Assembly: GCF_028596025.1 (NCBI RefSeq)
Contig: NZ_CP117167.1
Coordinates: forward strand, 6,076,001 to 6,140,000
From: Mucilaginibacter jinjuensis
Lineage (GTDB): Bacteria; Bacteroidota; Bacteroidia; Sphingobacteriales; Sphingobacteriaceae
Length of the DNA stretch: 64,000 nucleotides
Reading direction: 5' to 3'
This document shows, piece by piece, positions 34,209 through 43,965 of the stretch. Made by a program: the position numbers and the translations under genes. Position 1 is the first letter of the stretch. Each line of letters starts with the position of its first letter. Under the pieces are notes generated by a model. The model did not search any database, was not told where the DNA came from, and saw nothing but the letters and a program-made list of their open reading frames with translations.

Positions 34209-34838
34209 ATGTCATTAATTGAAAAACTTAGCTGGCGTTACGCTACTAAAAAATTCGACGCAAATAAAAAAATCGCTGCTGATACTTTAGAGCAATTGCT
34301 TGCAACTGTTCGTTTAGCTCCATCATCTTTGGGTTTACATCACTATAAAGTTATTGTGGTTGAGAACCCCGAAGTTCGCGAAAAACTGAAAGCTGCTGCT
34401 TACGGTCAATCTCAAATCACCGATGCATCGCAACTAATTGTTTTTGCTGCCGAAACCAACCTGGACGAGGCTTATGTAAAAAAATACGTAGATGAGATTG
34501 TACGTGTTAGACAAATTAGCCACGAGAGCCTTGAAGGTTATAAAGGCATGATGCTGGGTTCTGTAAACGGCCAAACAACCGAACAAAAAACTGCATGGGC
34601 ACACAAACAAGCTTATATCGGTTTAGGTGTTTTAGTTTCTGCAGCCGCAGATCTTGACATTGATATTTGCCCGATGGAAGGCTTTAGCGCGCCACAATTT
34701 GATGAAATATTAGGCTTAACAGAAAAAGGCTTAACCGCATCTGTTATTGCAACTATAGGTTACCGTTCTGCTGATGATGTTACTGCAACTTTCGCTAAAG
34801 TGCGTAAACCAGCCGAAGAGTTATTCATCCACGTATAA
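34209..34838 (+). CDS. NAD(P)H-dependent nitroreductase-family flavoprotein
   Basis: 209 residues of the NfsB-like fold. SWRYATKKFDANKKI at residues 8-22 and LRLAPSSLGLHHYKVIVVE carry the FMN-phosphate-binding Arg and Ser. ADLDIDICPMEGFSAPQFDEILGL and the C-terminal ATIGYRSADD are also typical. It would reduce quinones or nitro compounds using FMN. No operon partner; a bidirectional terminator follows. Confidence 0.9.
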   Translation: MSLIEKLSWRYATKKFDANKKIAADTLEQLLATVRLAPSSLGLHHYKVIVVENPEVREKLKAAAYGQSQITDASQLIVFAAETNLDEAYVKKYVDEIVRVRQISHESLEGYKGMMLGSVNGQTTEQKTAWAHKQAYIGLGVLVSAAADLDIDICPMEGFSAPQFDEILGLTEKGLTASVIATIGYRSADDVTATFAKVRKPAEELFIHV

Positions 34839-34877
34839 TCGTTTTATAACGTTACCTTAAGAGTATAAAATGCTCTT

Positions 34878-34912
34878 AACAGAAAAGGCGCTCGATTGAG
34901 CGCCTTTCTGTT
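34878..34912. terminator. Bidirectional terminator between nitroreductase and LacI genes
   Basis: AACAGAAAAGGCGCTC, GATT, GAGCGCCTTTCTGTT forms a stem of about 15 bp with one bulge. It lies between the two converging stops. Confidence 0.85.
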
Positions 34913-34916
34913 AATA

Positions 34917-35924
34917 TTATTCGGATGATTTCCGGATAAAGAGCTTTGATTTTAATACATGGTGTTTCTTCGGCATATCAACATCCTTGTTTTCTAAGGC
35001 TTCGAAAAACAATGTGGCCGCCTTTACTCCCATCTCAAAAGCCGGCTGTGTAATGGTCGATAATGCCGGACTCAATAATGGCGCAATCCCCAAACTCGAG
35101 AAGCTGATCAGCTTTAAATCATTCGGTATAGAAACACCAAGTGTATTACATACATGATAGGTTGCAAAAGCTAAACGTTCTACAGAGCAAAAAATGCCGT
35201 CGGGTTTAATATCTTGTAATACTTTGGTTAGTATTTTGGCATTTACCTTTTCATCATTACTGCAATCAATAACCAATTCATCATTAAACGGTACCTTATG
35301 TTTAGCCAGGGCATCAACATAGCCCTGCATACGGGTTTTACCGATGGAGATGCTTTTATTTACTACCAGGTAGGCAATTTTACGGCAACCTGTTTGCAAT
35401 AGCTGCTCTGTGGCTGCAAAGCTACTGTCATAGTCATTGGTGGTAACTTTAGGTGCGTCTATATCTTCATACACCCTATCGAAAAATACTACGGGGATGT
35501 TTTTCTGGCGTAGGTTGTTTAAATACTTATGATCATTCCCCTCGCCCGATACCGACATGATGATACCATCAGCCTTGCCATTATTAAGGTAGTTTACAAA
35601 GGATACTTCCTTCTCAAAAATATCGTCGGTGCGGTAAAGTAAAATGTAGAACCCGTGTTTACGGGCAACTTCCTCGATCCCATTTATGGCCTGGGCGAAG
35701 AAATCATTGGCAATTTCGGGTACAATTACAGCAAGTGTGTTGGTTTTTTTATCCCGAAGGTTACTGGCGTAGTGATTGGGTAAAAAACTGTGCTCGCGTG
35801 CCAGGGCCAGTATACGGTCTCTGGTGTCTTTATTAATATCTGTACTTCCGTTAAAAGCCCTTGAAATGGTAGAGGTAGATAAATTCAATTCTTTTGCCAG
35901 TATCTTTATATTGATTTTATCCAT
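34917..35924 (-). CDS. LacI-family transcriptional regulator
   Basis: 335 residues. The N-terminal HTH and hinge are INIKILAKELNLSTSTISRAFNGSTDINKDTRDRIL, standard for LacI. The rest is a periplasmic-binding-protein-like ligand domain (TLAVIVPEIANDFFAQAINGIEEVA, then DGIIMSVSGEG). No sugar-utilisation genes are adjacent, so the regulon is not evident. A minus-strand TAAATTTG (35,986-35,979) may be its -7 box. The N-terminal Met I take is that before DKINIK. Confidence 0.93.
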   Translation of the reverse strand: MDKINIKILAKELNLSTSTISRAFNGSTDINKDTRDRILALAREHSFLPNHYASNLRDKKTNTLAVIVPEIANDFFAQAINGIEEVARKHGFYILLYRTDDIFEKEVSFVNYLNNGKADGIIMSVSGEGNDHKYLNNLRQKNIPVVFFDRVYEDIDAPKVTTNDYDSSFAATEQLLQTGCRKIAYLVVNKSISIGKTRMQGYVDALAKHKVPFNDELVIDCSNDEKVNAKILTKVLQDIKPDGIFCSVERLAFATYHVCNTLGVSIPNDLKLISFSSLGIAPLLSPALSTITQPAFEMGVKAATLFFEALENKDVDMPKKHHVLKSKLFIRKSSE

Positions 35925-36103
35925 TTATCCGCTCGTTTGCCTTAAAAACCTATGCCCTTATTTATATGAATTGCACGCCAAATTTATATAAACATTTAGA
36001 AAAACGCTTACTTAAATGATTGTAAATTAAAGCTTCATCGTAATTTTTACACAAAGCCTCCCGGTGTTATCTAAGGCTTATTTCAACCGGGTTTAAATAA
36101 TAA

Positions 36104-36436
36104 TTATTCAAGGCTGTTAACAATGGTATGCACAATACCTTCTAAATACACTGGCTTTTTATTTTTGGCATCAAGCGGCACAATAATAATTGTTGACCAT
36201 GTTGATAACGCCTTAAGGGGCAGGTCTTCTGTTATCTCCAGCACAAACCACTGTTCCTTGCCATCCCAGGTGAGCCGTAAAGCTTCTGCATTATTAGACC
36301 AGATCATATAACGGCTGTGAAACAACTGGTCGTCGTGCTGCTCGTGTATGGGTTGGTACCCTTGCCTGGTGAGCTTTTCATTAACGGTATTTTTTATTTG
36401 CTGATAGGTTTGTATAATAATTTCAACTGGTTCCAT
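36104..36436 (-). CDS. Small uncharacterised protein, 110 aa
   Basis: From ATG 36436 the protein is 110 residues; a TTG at 36475 would add 13 residues that look like leader. No family is recognised. The sequence is soluble with a mixed alpha/beta pattern: EIIIQTYQQIKNTVNEKL, then RLTWDGKEQWFVLEI and STIIIVPLDA. A candidate structured RNA/terminator lies about 70 bases upstream on the same strand. Confidence 0.6.
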   Translation of the reverse strand: MEPVEIIIQTYQQIKNTVNEKLTRQGYQPIHEQHDDQLFHSRYMIWSNNAEALRLTWDGKEQWFVLEITEDLPLKALSTWSTIIIVPLDAKNKKPVYLEGIVHTIVNSLE

Positions 36437-36489
36437 ATCGATGGTTTTATTGCTTATTAAATCAATGTTATGCAATAATCATTCCCATA

Positions 36490-36562
36490 AAAAAAACTAA
36501 AAAAAAGAAACCCCCGTGCACTCGCTGCTTGGGGGTTTCAACCTAAACCTTATCACAATAGC
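36490..36562 (-). ncRNA. Candidate structured RNA, copy A (intrinsic-terminator type)
   Basis: On the minus strand ATTGTGATAAGGTTTAGGTT followed by GAA (36,559-36,537) runs into a hairpin GAAACCCCC / GGGGGTTTC (36,539-36,531 and 36,515-36,507) with loop starting AAGCAG, then a T run. The same 23-base block and loop start occur at 53,549-53,600 (plus strand) with two base-pair-preserving changes in the stem. No coding frame explains the conservation. It could be a small RNA, a 3' UTR element or a leader attenuator of the 110-aa gene. Confidence 0.6.
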
Positions 36563-37088
36563 AAGCGCTGTGCACTTACTAACAGCAAACAACGTAAATT
36601 TTTTATTAACAGATGGCATCTGTTTATAATTTTTTTATAATCATTTTGTTCATTTAAATTATAGTATGTCTTTTTAAACCTATACGAAACATCCAAGGCG
36701 CGCATACACCTATTAGTTGTGTCGTGTAACCGTTTTTTTAAGTAGAAGAAGCCAATGGCATAAAATAAATTAGACTATTCTTTTATAAACTATTGTTATT
36801 GTTCGACTTTACTTTTTTTCATTATAACAAAAGCTGAGGCCTGTTAAAGTTACTTTTAAGCAGATATTGAACTTATATTTCCGAGATTTGAAATTTTTTC
36901 CTGTGTTTTTTCGCAAAGTGCTTTACTTCAAGCTATAAAATGTTCTTAAAATCGCGACCGATTAATGGTTTGTTTTCATTGTTAAATGAAAACCCTATTA
37001 ATTAATCTTATTTCCCAAATACAAGTTTTGGATCAATGAAGCAACTTTGATTTTGCTTTAAAGTTAATACAAAGTCTGAAAGGATTGA
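36563..37088. other. Gene-free AT-rich stretch
   Basis: This 526-base stretch between copy A and the PAS kinase gene holds no plausible coding frame and no clear repeat. It is strongly AT-rich and may contain the promoter for copy A. Confidence 0.5.
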
Positions 37089-39092
37089 CTAATTAGGCAA
37101 TGGAAGCTGAAAGTAAAATGTTGAGCCAATACCCTCTTCGCTCTCTATCCAAAACCGGCCATTATGCCCCTTCAAAATTTCTGATGAGATGAAAAGCCCT
37201 AACCCCAGGCCTTCGAAACGCATTGCGGTGTTATCAACCCGATAATATCTATCAAACAAATGATCGAGATCTTTTTGAGCAATGCCGATACCGAAGTCCT
37301 GTACCGATACAATAACATTGTTATTTTCAATCTTACTATCAACAAATACCTTCTCGCCATTGGGAGAGTATTTTATGGCGTTTGTTAAGAAATTATTAAG
37401 CACCTGTTCCAGGCGGTAATGATCGCCTATATAGGTTATATCTATAGTGTTTTGCAATACAATTTGATGTTGATGCGAAATATGTTGTACGCTTTCAATG
37501 CTATCGGTTAGCATTCTTTTAAAACTAAATGGTTCCATAGAATAGTCCATTTTACCAGAATTAATTTTGGTAACATCGAGCAAATCGCCAATCAGCTTTT
37601 CTAATCGCAAAATATGGTCCGATGATTTCTTCACAAAACTTTCCAGCTTTTCGGCATCCTTCGTACGCAACATTAACTGGTTAAAGGCCTTAATGCTGGT
37701 AAGCGGTGTTTTTAACTCGTGACTGGCGATGGATAGGAATTCATCTTTTTTCTGCTCATTACTTTTTTGCAGATCAATGTTTGTATTGGTGCCCAGCCAT
37801 AATTTAATTTGTCCATCTTCAATTAAAGGCAGGGCACGGGCCAAATGCCAGCGGTACATCCCGTCGCTAAATAGCAACCGAAACTCTATTACATATTCTT
37901 TCCCTGTTTGCAGAGCTTCTACCCAGGTATTTAGTGCCTTTGGCAAATCATCCGGGTGGATGTATTGCTGCCATCCATTGCCAACAATCTCTGTTGTGCT
38001 CCCTCCAAAATCATCGCGTACTACCTGGTTTACGTAATCTAATAGGCCTTCGGGCGTCGCTGTCCACACCTGTTGCGGTATAGCATTCAACATAAACCTG
38101 AAACGCTTTTCATTAGCCTCAACAGCCTTACGCGCTTTTACCTGCTCTGTAACTATGTTTGCAGCCAGCATAATACTGGTTGTTCGCCCCTCTACGTCTT
38201 TTAATGGGTGGTAAACGAAGTTAGAGTATACCTCTTCAATAATACCATTCTGTTCTAACAAAGCTTTTACTTCGTTTCCGTAAAACGCCACTCCGCTTGT
38301 AAACACATCATCCAGGATCTGTAAAAAATCTTGCCCCACCAATTCCGGAATCGCTAACTGCAATGGCTTGCCAATAACCTCGGCGGTTTTACCCCATGTT
38401 TCCAGTACCTTTTTATTGGCAGCTTCAATAATCAGCTCCCTCCCTGTAAATACAGCAATAGCAACAGGTGCATCTGCCAGCATGTAACGCAACCGGGCTT
38501 CGCTTTCGGTAAGTTCGCGGGTACGCGCAGCCACCCGGCTCTCGAGCTCGGCATTTAGTTTATTCAGACTATGCTGCGTTTGCTTAAGTTCTTCGTTAAT
38601 GGCGCTTAGTTCTTCATTTGCGGCGGCCAGCTCTTCATTCAAAGCCTGTTCGCTTTCTAAAGCTTCTTCCTGTTCACGGGCTTTTGCTATTGCTTTTTGG
38701 CCAATTACACGCTCTGTTACATCGGCCGCGGTATGCATAATACAATAGGTTTCACCGGCATCGTTTTTTATAGCCCTGTATTCATAATCGTAGTAGGATG
38801 TTTGTAATTCTCCGTCTATTAATAATTCGGCTGCAATACCTTCTCCGGCATCAGTAACTCCCGTATTAAGTACATTTTTCAACATGCCGATAAAGGGCTG
38901 ATCCTTCAATTCGGGCACCGCAACTTCTAATGGCAGGCCAATTATATTTCTGTCTTTACCCCAAAAAGCAATCATAGCATCATTAGCCGCTTCGATAATA
39001 ATATCGTCGGTTGTGTATATAGCCGTGGCATTTTTTGACAGGGCCAGTACATCGAGTAACTGGTTAGTATTTAACCGTTGTTGTTTGCTCAT
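37089..39092 (-). CDS. PAS-domain hybrid-free sensor histidine kinase
   Basis: 667 residues from ATG 39092 (MSKQQRLNTNQL); an upstream TTG frame adds 18 residues and is less likely. There is no membrane segment, so it is cytoplasmic. Three PAS domains (about 12-125, 205-310, 325-440) are separated by a coiled coil at 135-200. HisKA contains SIASHELKTPLTSIKAFNQLM; HATPase has NNFLTNAIKYSPNG, VQDFGIGIA and GLGLGLFIS. No response regulator is adjacent. It is the last chromosomal gene before the mobile element. Confidence 0.93.
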   Translation of the reverse strand: MSKQQRLNTNQLLDVLALSKNATAIYTTDDIIIEAANDAMIAFWGKDRNIIGLPLEVAVPELKDQPFIGMLKNVLNTGVTDAGEGIAAELLIDGELQTSYYDYEYRAIKNDAGETYCIMHTAADVTERVIGQKAIAKAREQEEALESEQALNEELAAANEELSAINEELKQTQHSLNKLNAELESRVAARTRELTESEARLRYMLADAPVAIAVFTGRELIIEAANKKVLETWGKTAEVIGKPLQLAIPELVGQDFLQILDDVFTSGVAFYGNEVKALLEQNGIIEEVYSNFVYHPLKDVEGRTTSIMLAANIVTEQVKARKAVEANEKRFRFMLNAIPQQVWTATPEGLLDYVNQVVRDDFGGSTTEIVGNGWQQYIHPDDLPKALNTWVEALQTGKEYVIEFRLLFSDGMYRWHLARALPLIEDGQIKLWLGTNTNIDLQKSNEQKKDEFLSIASHELKTPLTSIKAFNQLMLRTKDAEKLESFVKKSSDHILRLEKLIGDLLDVTKINSGKMDYSMEPFSFKRMLTDSIESVQHISHQHQIVLQNTIDITYIGDHYRLEQVLNNFLTNAIKYSPNGEKVFVDSKIENNNVIVSVQDFGIGIAQKDLDHLFDRYYRVDNTAMRFEGLGLGLFISSEILKGHNGRFWIESEEGIGSTFYFQLPLPN

Positions 39093-39199
39093 TAAAATAT
39101 GGGGATGAAGAGACGGAGGTTTAAAATAGTGTTTTTTATTTAACAAGGTTATTGGTGATATGTTCGCAATTGGGGGTAATTGGAAACCTTATTAACCGA

Positions 39200-39243
39200 A
39201 AAGAGCATAATCAATCGGTTTAAACCTTTTAATTATGCTCTTT
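39200..39243 (-). terminator. Displaced terminator of tRNA-Pro
   Basis: AAAGAGCATAAT (39,200-39,211) and ATTATGCTCTTT (39,232-39,243) form a perfect 12-bp stem, with TTTTC on the minus strand after it. It lies immediately beyond the left attachment site, so before insertion it would have followed the tRNA-Pro 3' end directly. Confidence 0.65.
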
Positions 39244-39259
39244 GTCGGGATGGCAGGAT
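39244..39259. repeat. Left attachment site
   Basis: GTCGGGATGGCAGGAT, identical to 59,992-60,007. Beyond it on the left lies the displaced tRNA terminator. Confidence 0.88.
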
Positions 39260-39319
39260 GATGATCCGGCGATTTATATCTATGATATTCAATATGTTAT
39301 ATCGAAGACAAACAGAAAC

Positions 39320-39341
39320 GGGCACCTAATAGGGCACATTT
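39320..39341. repeat. Left-end integrase-arm-type repeat
   Basis: Two GGGCAC words, GGGCACCTAAT and AGGGCACATTT, repeat the motif found at 59,873-59,894 with one change. They lie 60 bases inside the left attachment site and are plausible recombinase or excisionase binding sites. Confidence 0.65.
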
Positions 39342-39563
39342 AATGTGCTTTGATTCAGTGCCTTTTGTAGTCTGCTTATCCGTATAAGTGATAGTCAATG
39401 AACTTGTTATACAAATATAGTGAATGTTTTTTAAAACTTATCAATGATTACTAAAACCTAATTGCTTAATATTACTATCGCCTTCAACAATTATTCCCAA
39501 CAGTTGTAAATCATTAATGTAAATTTATTTTGGAAACAGTAAATTTATTGCAGGTGGGGAATT

Positions 39564-40766
39564 ATGACTTTAAGCTTATTACCTTATATTTTAGTAACTA
39601 TTGGTCTGTTAGGCCTGTTGTCATCAGTACTTTTAGTTGCTAAGTGCAAGTTTTTTGCCCCGAACATATATTTGGGTGTTTGCATTTTAAGCCTATCCTT
39701 ATGTACCTTTTGCAATTCTTTTTTTTTAACGTCCAATCTTCAGCACGTTCCTGCAATTTTTATTATTGGAAAGTCTTTTATTTACCTGGTTGCTCCTTGC
39801 GCGTACTTGTATATTAAAAATGCTTTAGCGCTCGAATACAACCGTCGGAAATTTGATTTTTTGCACTTCCTGCCGCCTTTTTTTATTTTAATCCTGCTAT
39901 GTAATGAAAGTCTGCTTAATCCACAAGAATTTCGAAAAGCTATTACAGCAGGTTCAATAAACGGGTTTGTAAGTACTCCATATGCCGGTAGTTATTTTTA
40001 TTTGTCCTTTGCCAAATCGTTAATATGGCTTTTTTACTGTGTTCTGCAAAGCATGGAGATCATTAAGTTTGAAAAAAGAGAAGGTTTGTCACCAGTTCGT
40101 TATAACGTCAAGTTGATAAACTGGATAAAGCTTTTCAATATTTCACTGATAGGTTTATTTTCAGCTGTTTTTGTAATTATAGTGGCTAATTTTACTTTTA
40201 TCAGTAAAGATTTCACGGCTGATTTATGCTTTTCCGGAACATTGTTGATTTTGTTATTCTTCCTGTCAGTTAATCCCTATATTCTTTATAGTATCGATTT
40301 CGCTAAACTTCAGCAGAGGAGCGTACTACCGTTATTAATAAACGATGGTTTACAGAACAAAAAATTCATTCCTTCCACTGCTAAGACAAAGCTAAAGCCT
40401 GAATTAGTCAGTGATTATCTAGCTCGGCTTGAGAAAGTAATGGCAGATGAAAGGCCTTTCCTAAATAAAAAGATAACCGTAGCCGAACTCTCAGCACGTA
40501 TCGGAATTCCCAAACACCACCTTACTTATCTGATTAGCCAAGAAATGGATCTTTATTTCCCTGATTATATTAATATGCAACGCGTGAAATATTTTAAAGA
40601 GAACTGTAATAATACGCGTTGGCCAGTTTTAACACTGGAAGCTATTGGCCAGGAGATAGGTTTTAATTCAAGAACTACATTTTTCCGTGCTTTTATAAAA
40701 CTTAATGGTATTTCTCCTTCCGAATATCTTCACAACCGGAAAATGCCAAGGGCTCGTGACAACTAA
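39564..40766 (+). CDS. AraC-family regulator with membrane-spanning N-terminus
   Basis: 400 residues. The first ~240 contain about seven membrane helices (LLPYILVTIGLLGLLSSVLLVAK, then several more). The C-terminal 110 residues are an AraC HTH pair: ITVAELSARIGIPKHHLTYLI and LEAIGQEIGFNSRTTFFRAFIKLNGISPSEYL. Such membrane-bound AraC proteins are common in Bacteroidota and sense envelope signals. It is the first gene inside the element and faces the same way as three DUF1254 genes, so it may control them. Confidence 0.88.
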   Translation: MTLSLLPYILVTIGLLGLLSSVLLVAKCKFFAPNIYLGVCILSLSLCTFCNSFFLTSNLQHVPAIFIIGKSFIYLVAPCAYLYIKNALALEYNRRKFDFLHFLPPFFILILLCNESLLNPQEFRKAITAGSINGFVSTPYAGSYFYLSFAKSLIWLFYCVLQSMEIIKFEKREGLSPVRYNVKLINWIKLFNISLIGLFSAVFVIIVANFTFISKDFTADLCFSGTLLILLFFLSVNPYILYSIDFAKLQQRSVLPLLINDGLQNKKFIPSTAKTKLKPELVSDYLARLEKVMADERPFLNKKITVAELSARIGIPKHHLTYLISQEMDLYFPDYINMQRVKYFKENCNNTRWPVLTLEAIGQEIGFNSRTTFFRAFIKLNGISPSEYLHNRKMPRARDN

Positions 40767-40862
40767 TATATTCAGTACGGCAACACCTTCTAAATCCTGT
40801 TCCATTTTTCAAGATGCAACCAACCTTGAGGTGATTTTACCGTCCGTGATAAGTAGTGCTGC

Positions 40863-40870
40863 TATTTTTG
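40863..40870 (+). promoter_or_regulatory. -7 box before the DUF1254 cluster
   Basis: TATTTTTG matches TAnnTTTG and lies 36 bases upstream of the first DUF1254 gene. Confidence 0.4.
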
Positions 40871-40906
40871 ATTAAGATTAATGTCTGATCATCTTCAAAT
40901 TTAGCC

Positions 40907-42325
40907 ATGAAAAAATTACTCCTCTTTTTATTATCAGCCTTGCTGCTCACGGCCTGGGCGCAGAAGGGAACGTCTAATAATAATATCGCTAATAGACGTC
41001 TAGCCCTAACTCCTCCAGTCAGCATAAGTCCCGATTCCGCAAAGGCTATTGCCAGGGACGCATGGATTTACGCATTCCCTTTATTTAACAATTATCGCAG
41101 CATGTACTTATATGCGCTTGATAAAAAATACCCCGATTATGCGGGAGGATTTAACAAATTCAAACATTACGCAAAAAGCTTTACAGCTGCTGATACGGCA
41201 GTAATCACGCCCAATAATGATACGCCTTACTCCTGGGGTATACTTAATTTGTCTGACGAACCCGTGATTCTCGAAGTACCGGACGTTCCTAACCGATATT
41301 ATAGTTTCCAGTTTATCGATCTCTACACCTTTAATTTCGCCTACGTAGGCAGCAGAACTACAGGTAGTAAGGCAGGAAAGTACCTGATAGCCGGCCCAAA
41401 CTGGGCAGGAACCAAGCCGGCAGGCGTTAATAGTGTAATCAGATCAGAAACCAATTTGGTTACGCTGCTGGGCCGCACCGAATTGAAAATGGCAAAGGGT
41501 GATATTGAAAATGTAAAGAAACTACAAGACGGTTATAAACTTGTGCCACTACATGTATATACTCATCAGCCAGCTCCGTCACATAAGGTATATGCTTTGC
41601 CATTTCCTGGTATTAATCAGGCTGCCTGGGGTAACGCTTCCTTCATTGGCCAACTGAATAACCTGCTGCAATATGCTTCCCGCAATCCTACCGAAAAGTC
41701 AATGATGGCGAGATTCGGTGAAATAGGTATTGCGCCAGGCAAAAAGTTTGACAGCAACGCTTATAAACCAGAAGTGCTTGCAGCTATCACGGCTGGTGCA
41801 CGCGCGGGAGCTAAAGAGTTAAAAGATGGAACCGATAAACTAACCAACGCAACTGATTTATTCGGCACGCGCCAAATGCTCAATGGGAATTATCTGAAAC
41901 GGGCGTTAGGAGCAGCAGCAGGTCTGTTTGGCAATACCAAAGATGAGGCGATCTATATTGGCACAAGGACTGACAAGAGCGGAGCTTTTTTAACGGGGAA
42001 AACAAACTATGTGATCCGCTTTCCAAAGGGGCAGACACCTCCCGATAAATATTTTTGGAGCATTACTTTGTATGAGCTGCCCAGCCGTTTTCTGGTAAAC
42101 AATCCCATCAACAGGTATTCTATTGGCGACCGGACCACCGGATTAAAAACTGACGCTAACGGCGATTTGAGCATATATATTCAACATGATCCGCCTAATG
42201 GAAAGACATCTAACTGGCTGCCTTCGCCCAAAGGAGCCTTCTATTACCTGATTCGAATTTACGGTCCGGACAAATCTATACTTGATGGCACCTGGAAAGC
42301 GCCGCAGCCTGAAACGGTACAATAG
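40907..42325 (+). CDS. DUF1254/DUF1214 exported protein, paralogue 1
   Basis: 472 residues with a signal peptide ending LTAWAQ. The N-terminal DUF1254 domain has TPNNDTPYSWGILNLSDEPVILEVPD near residue 105 and AGPNWAG near 165. The C-terminal DUF1214 domain has FPKGQTPPDKYFWSITLYE, NRYSIG and NWLPSPKGAFYYLIRIYGP. Function of the family is unknown; members are usually periplasmic or secreted. This copy groups with paralogue 5 by the AGPNW, KGQTPP and NWLPSPKG motifs. Confidence 0.9.
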   Translation: MKKLLLFLLSALLLTAWAQKGTSNNNIANRRLALTPPVSISPDSAKAIARDAWIYAFPLFNNYRSMYLYALDKKYPDYAGGFNKFKHYAKSFTAADTAVITPNNDTPYSWGILNLSDEPVILEVPDVPNRYYSFQFIDLYTFNFAYVGSRTTGSKAGKYLIAGPNWAGTKPAGVNSVIRSETNLVTLLGRTELKMAKGDIENVKKLQDGYKLVPLHVYTHQPAPSHKVYALPFPGINQAAWGNASFIGQLNNLLQYASRNPTEKSMMARFGEIGIAPGKKFDSNAYKPEVLAAITAGARAGAKELKDGTDKLTNATDLFGTRQMLNGNYLKRALGAAAGLFGNTKDEAIYIGTRTDKSGAFLTGKTNYVIRFPKGQTPPDKYFWSITLYELPSRFLVNNPINRYSIGDRTTGLKTDANGDLSIYIQHDPPNGKTSNWLPSPKGAFYYLIRIYGPDKSILDGTWKAPQPETVQ

Positions 42326-42384
42326 GTTTAAGTATTGCAGCGGTTCATTAGAAACACCATTTAATATATCTAACATCAGATACC

Positions 42385-43878
42385 ATGAAAAAAGCATTGA
42401 TATTTTCTGTAGCAATTCTCTTACTGATAGCTTGCGAACAGCGAAAAACAAATACAAGTGAGACTACTGATTCTACAACCACTACCCAAACCGACACTAC
42501 TTTGCAAGCTATTGATCCTGCCAAAGTAACTATGGATGGTGAATTACCTTCAAAGGCAGCGGTTTCGGCGCTGTTCAATGAAATGGATTATCAGCAGGCT
42601 ACCCAGTGCTACTTATGGGGTTTACCCATTGTAGCTTATGCGGAGTGGCAACACATACACAATGACGTGTTTGGTGCAAGTAGCAATGATTTGGTCATGT
42701 ATAATTCATACGATGATAAACTGGGTATATTAACGGCTAATGCAACTACGCCTTATATTATAAACTTTATCGACCTGGCTAAAAACGGGCCAACCGTAAT
42801 TGAAATGCCAGCCGGACACACGGCTGGCGGCTTAGGTGATTTCTGGCAAAGGGAGTTAGCCGCCATTGGCGAGCTAGGTGCAGATAAAGGCAAAGGAGGC
42901 AAATACATATTAACCCCTCCCGGTCGGAAGCCAATCACAGCGCCGGGATATTACAGCATTCCATCCAGTATGATGAATGTTTTCTTTGGTTTCCGTGCAC
43001 TTGACCCAGACCCGGCGAAAGCAATGGCATTGATAAAGGGGGTTAAAATTTATCCTTATGCGGATCGTGCAAATCCCAAACCTACCAAACTGGTTAGCCC
43101 GGCGGGTAAAAAGTACTTGGCAATACAACCCGATGGCCTTGTTTACTGGCAACGCCTGTACGATATTTTAAACGAGGAGCCAGTTGAAGAACGCGATCGT
43201 TTTTTTATGTCATGGCTTAATAATCTGGGTATTATAAAGGGAAAACCTTTTAACCCGACTGAAAGACAAAAAAAGATATTGATAGCCGCTGCAACACGGG
43301 GAAAGCAAATGGCGATGGCCAATTCTTTTGATAAACGTCTGGATAGTATTTATCACTGGCAAGGCCGGAAATGGGATTACGTAATGGCTCTGACCAATTC
43401 TAATCAGCGCGCCGCCAATTATGACGAATTCTTTCGCAGAACATCCTATTTCTTTGAAGCGGTTACTTTCTCCAATGCTATGATCTCTAAAACGCCTAAC
43501 CTGGGTCAGGCATATCTGGGGGCTTATGAAGATAAAGACGGTAACTGGTTAGAAGGAAATAATAGCTATACACTTCATATTCCCGCAAATCCTCCTGCGG
43601 TGAATTTTTGGTCGGTTACTATTTATGATGCCGCTACCCGCTGCATCATTGATAATAAACAACGCAATGCAGACCTGTCCTCACGTAAAGACCTGGTTAA
43701 AAACAGTGATGGCTCTATTGACCTGTACTTCGCACCTGAAGCACCTGCCGGAAAAGAAAAGAATTGGGTGCAAACCAACCCCGGTAAGCACTGGTTTGCC
43801 TACATGCGTTTCTACGGCCCAACAATAGCTTATTTTGACAAGAGCTGGAAGATGGATGACATCGTAAAAGTTAAATAA
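42385..43878 (+). CDS. DUF1254/DUF1214 lipoprotein, paralogue 2
   Basis: 497 residues. The N-terminus MKKALIFSVAILLLIACEQRK is a lipoprotein signal with Cys17. DUF1254 motifs are LTANATTPYIINFIDL and GADKGKGGKYILTPPG; DUF1214 motifs are IPANPPAVNFWSVTIYD, DGSIDLYFAPEAPAGKEKNW and FAYMRFYGP. It shares GxxKGKGGK and the NPGKxW ending with paralogues 3 and 4, which form a second subgroup. It follows paralogue 1 by 59 bases, in the same direction. Confidence 0.9.
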   Translation: MKKALIFSVAILLLIACEQRKTNTSETTDSTTTTQTDTTLQAIDPAKVTMDGELPSKAAVSALFNEMDYQQATQCYLWGLPIVAYAEWQHIHNDVFGASSNDLVMYNSYDDKLGILTANATTPYIINFIDLAKNGPTVIEMPAGHTAGGLGDFWQRELAAIGELGADKGKGGKYILTPPGRKPITAPGYYSIPSSMMNVFFGFRALDPDPAKAMALIKGVKIYPYADRANPKPTKLVSPAGKKYLAIQPDGLVYWQRLYDILNEEPVEERDRFFMSWLNNLGIIKGKPFNPTERQKKILIAAATRGKQMAMANSFDKRLDSIYHWQGRKWDYVMALTNSNQRAANYDEFFRRTSYFFEAVTFSNAMISKTPNLGQAYLGAYEDKDGNWLEGNNSYTLHIPANPPAVNFWSVTIYDAATRCIIDNKQRNADLSSRKDLVKNSDGSIDLYFAPEAPAGKEKNWVQTNPGKHWFAYMRFYGPTIAYFDKSWKMDDIVKVK

Positions 43879-43965
43879 ATACAGGAGGCAATCAGAATAA
43901 CGTTCACAGAACGATTTGTGGCTTTACAAGTAAGTAAATCAAAAACATTTTTTTTAACAACAGAT

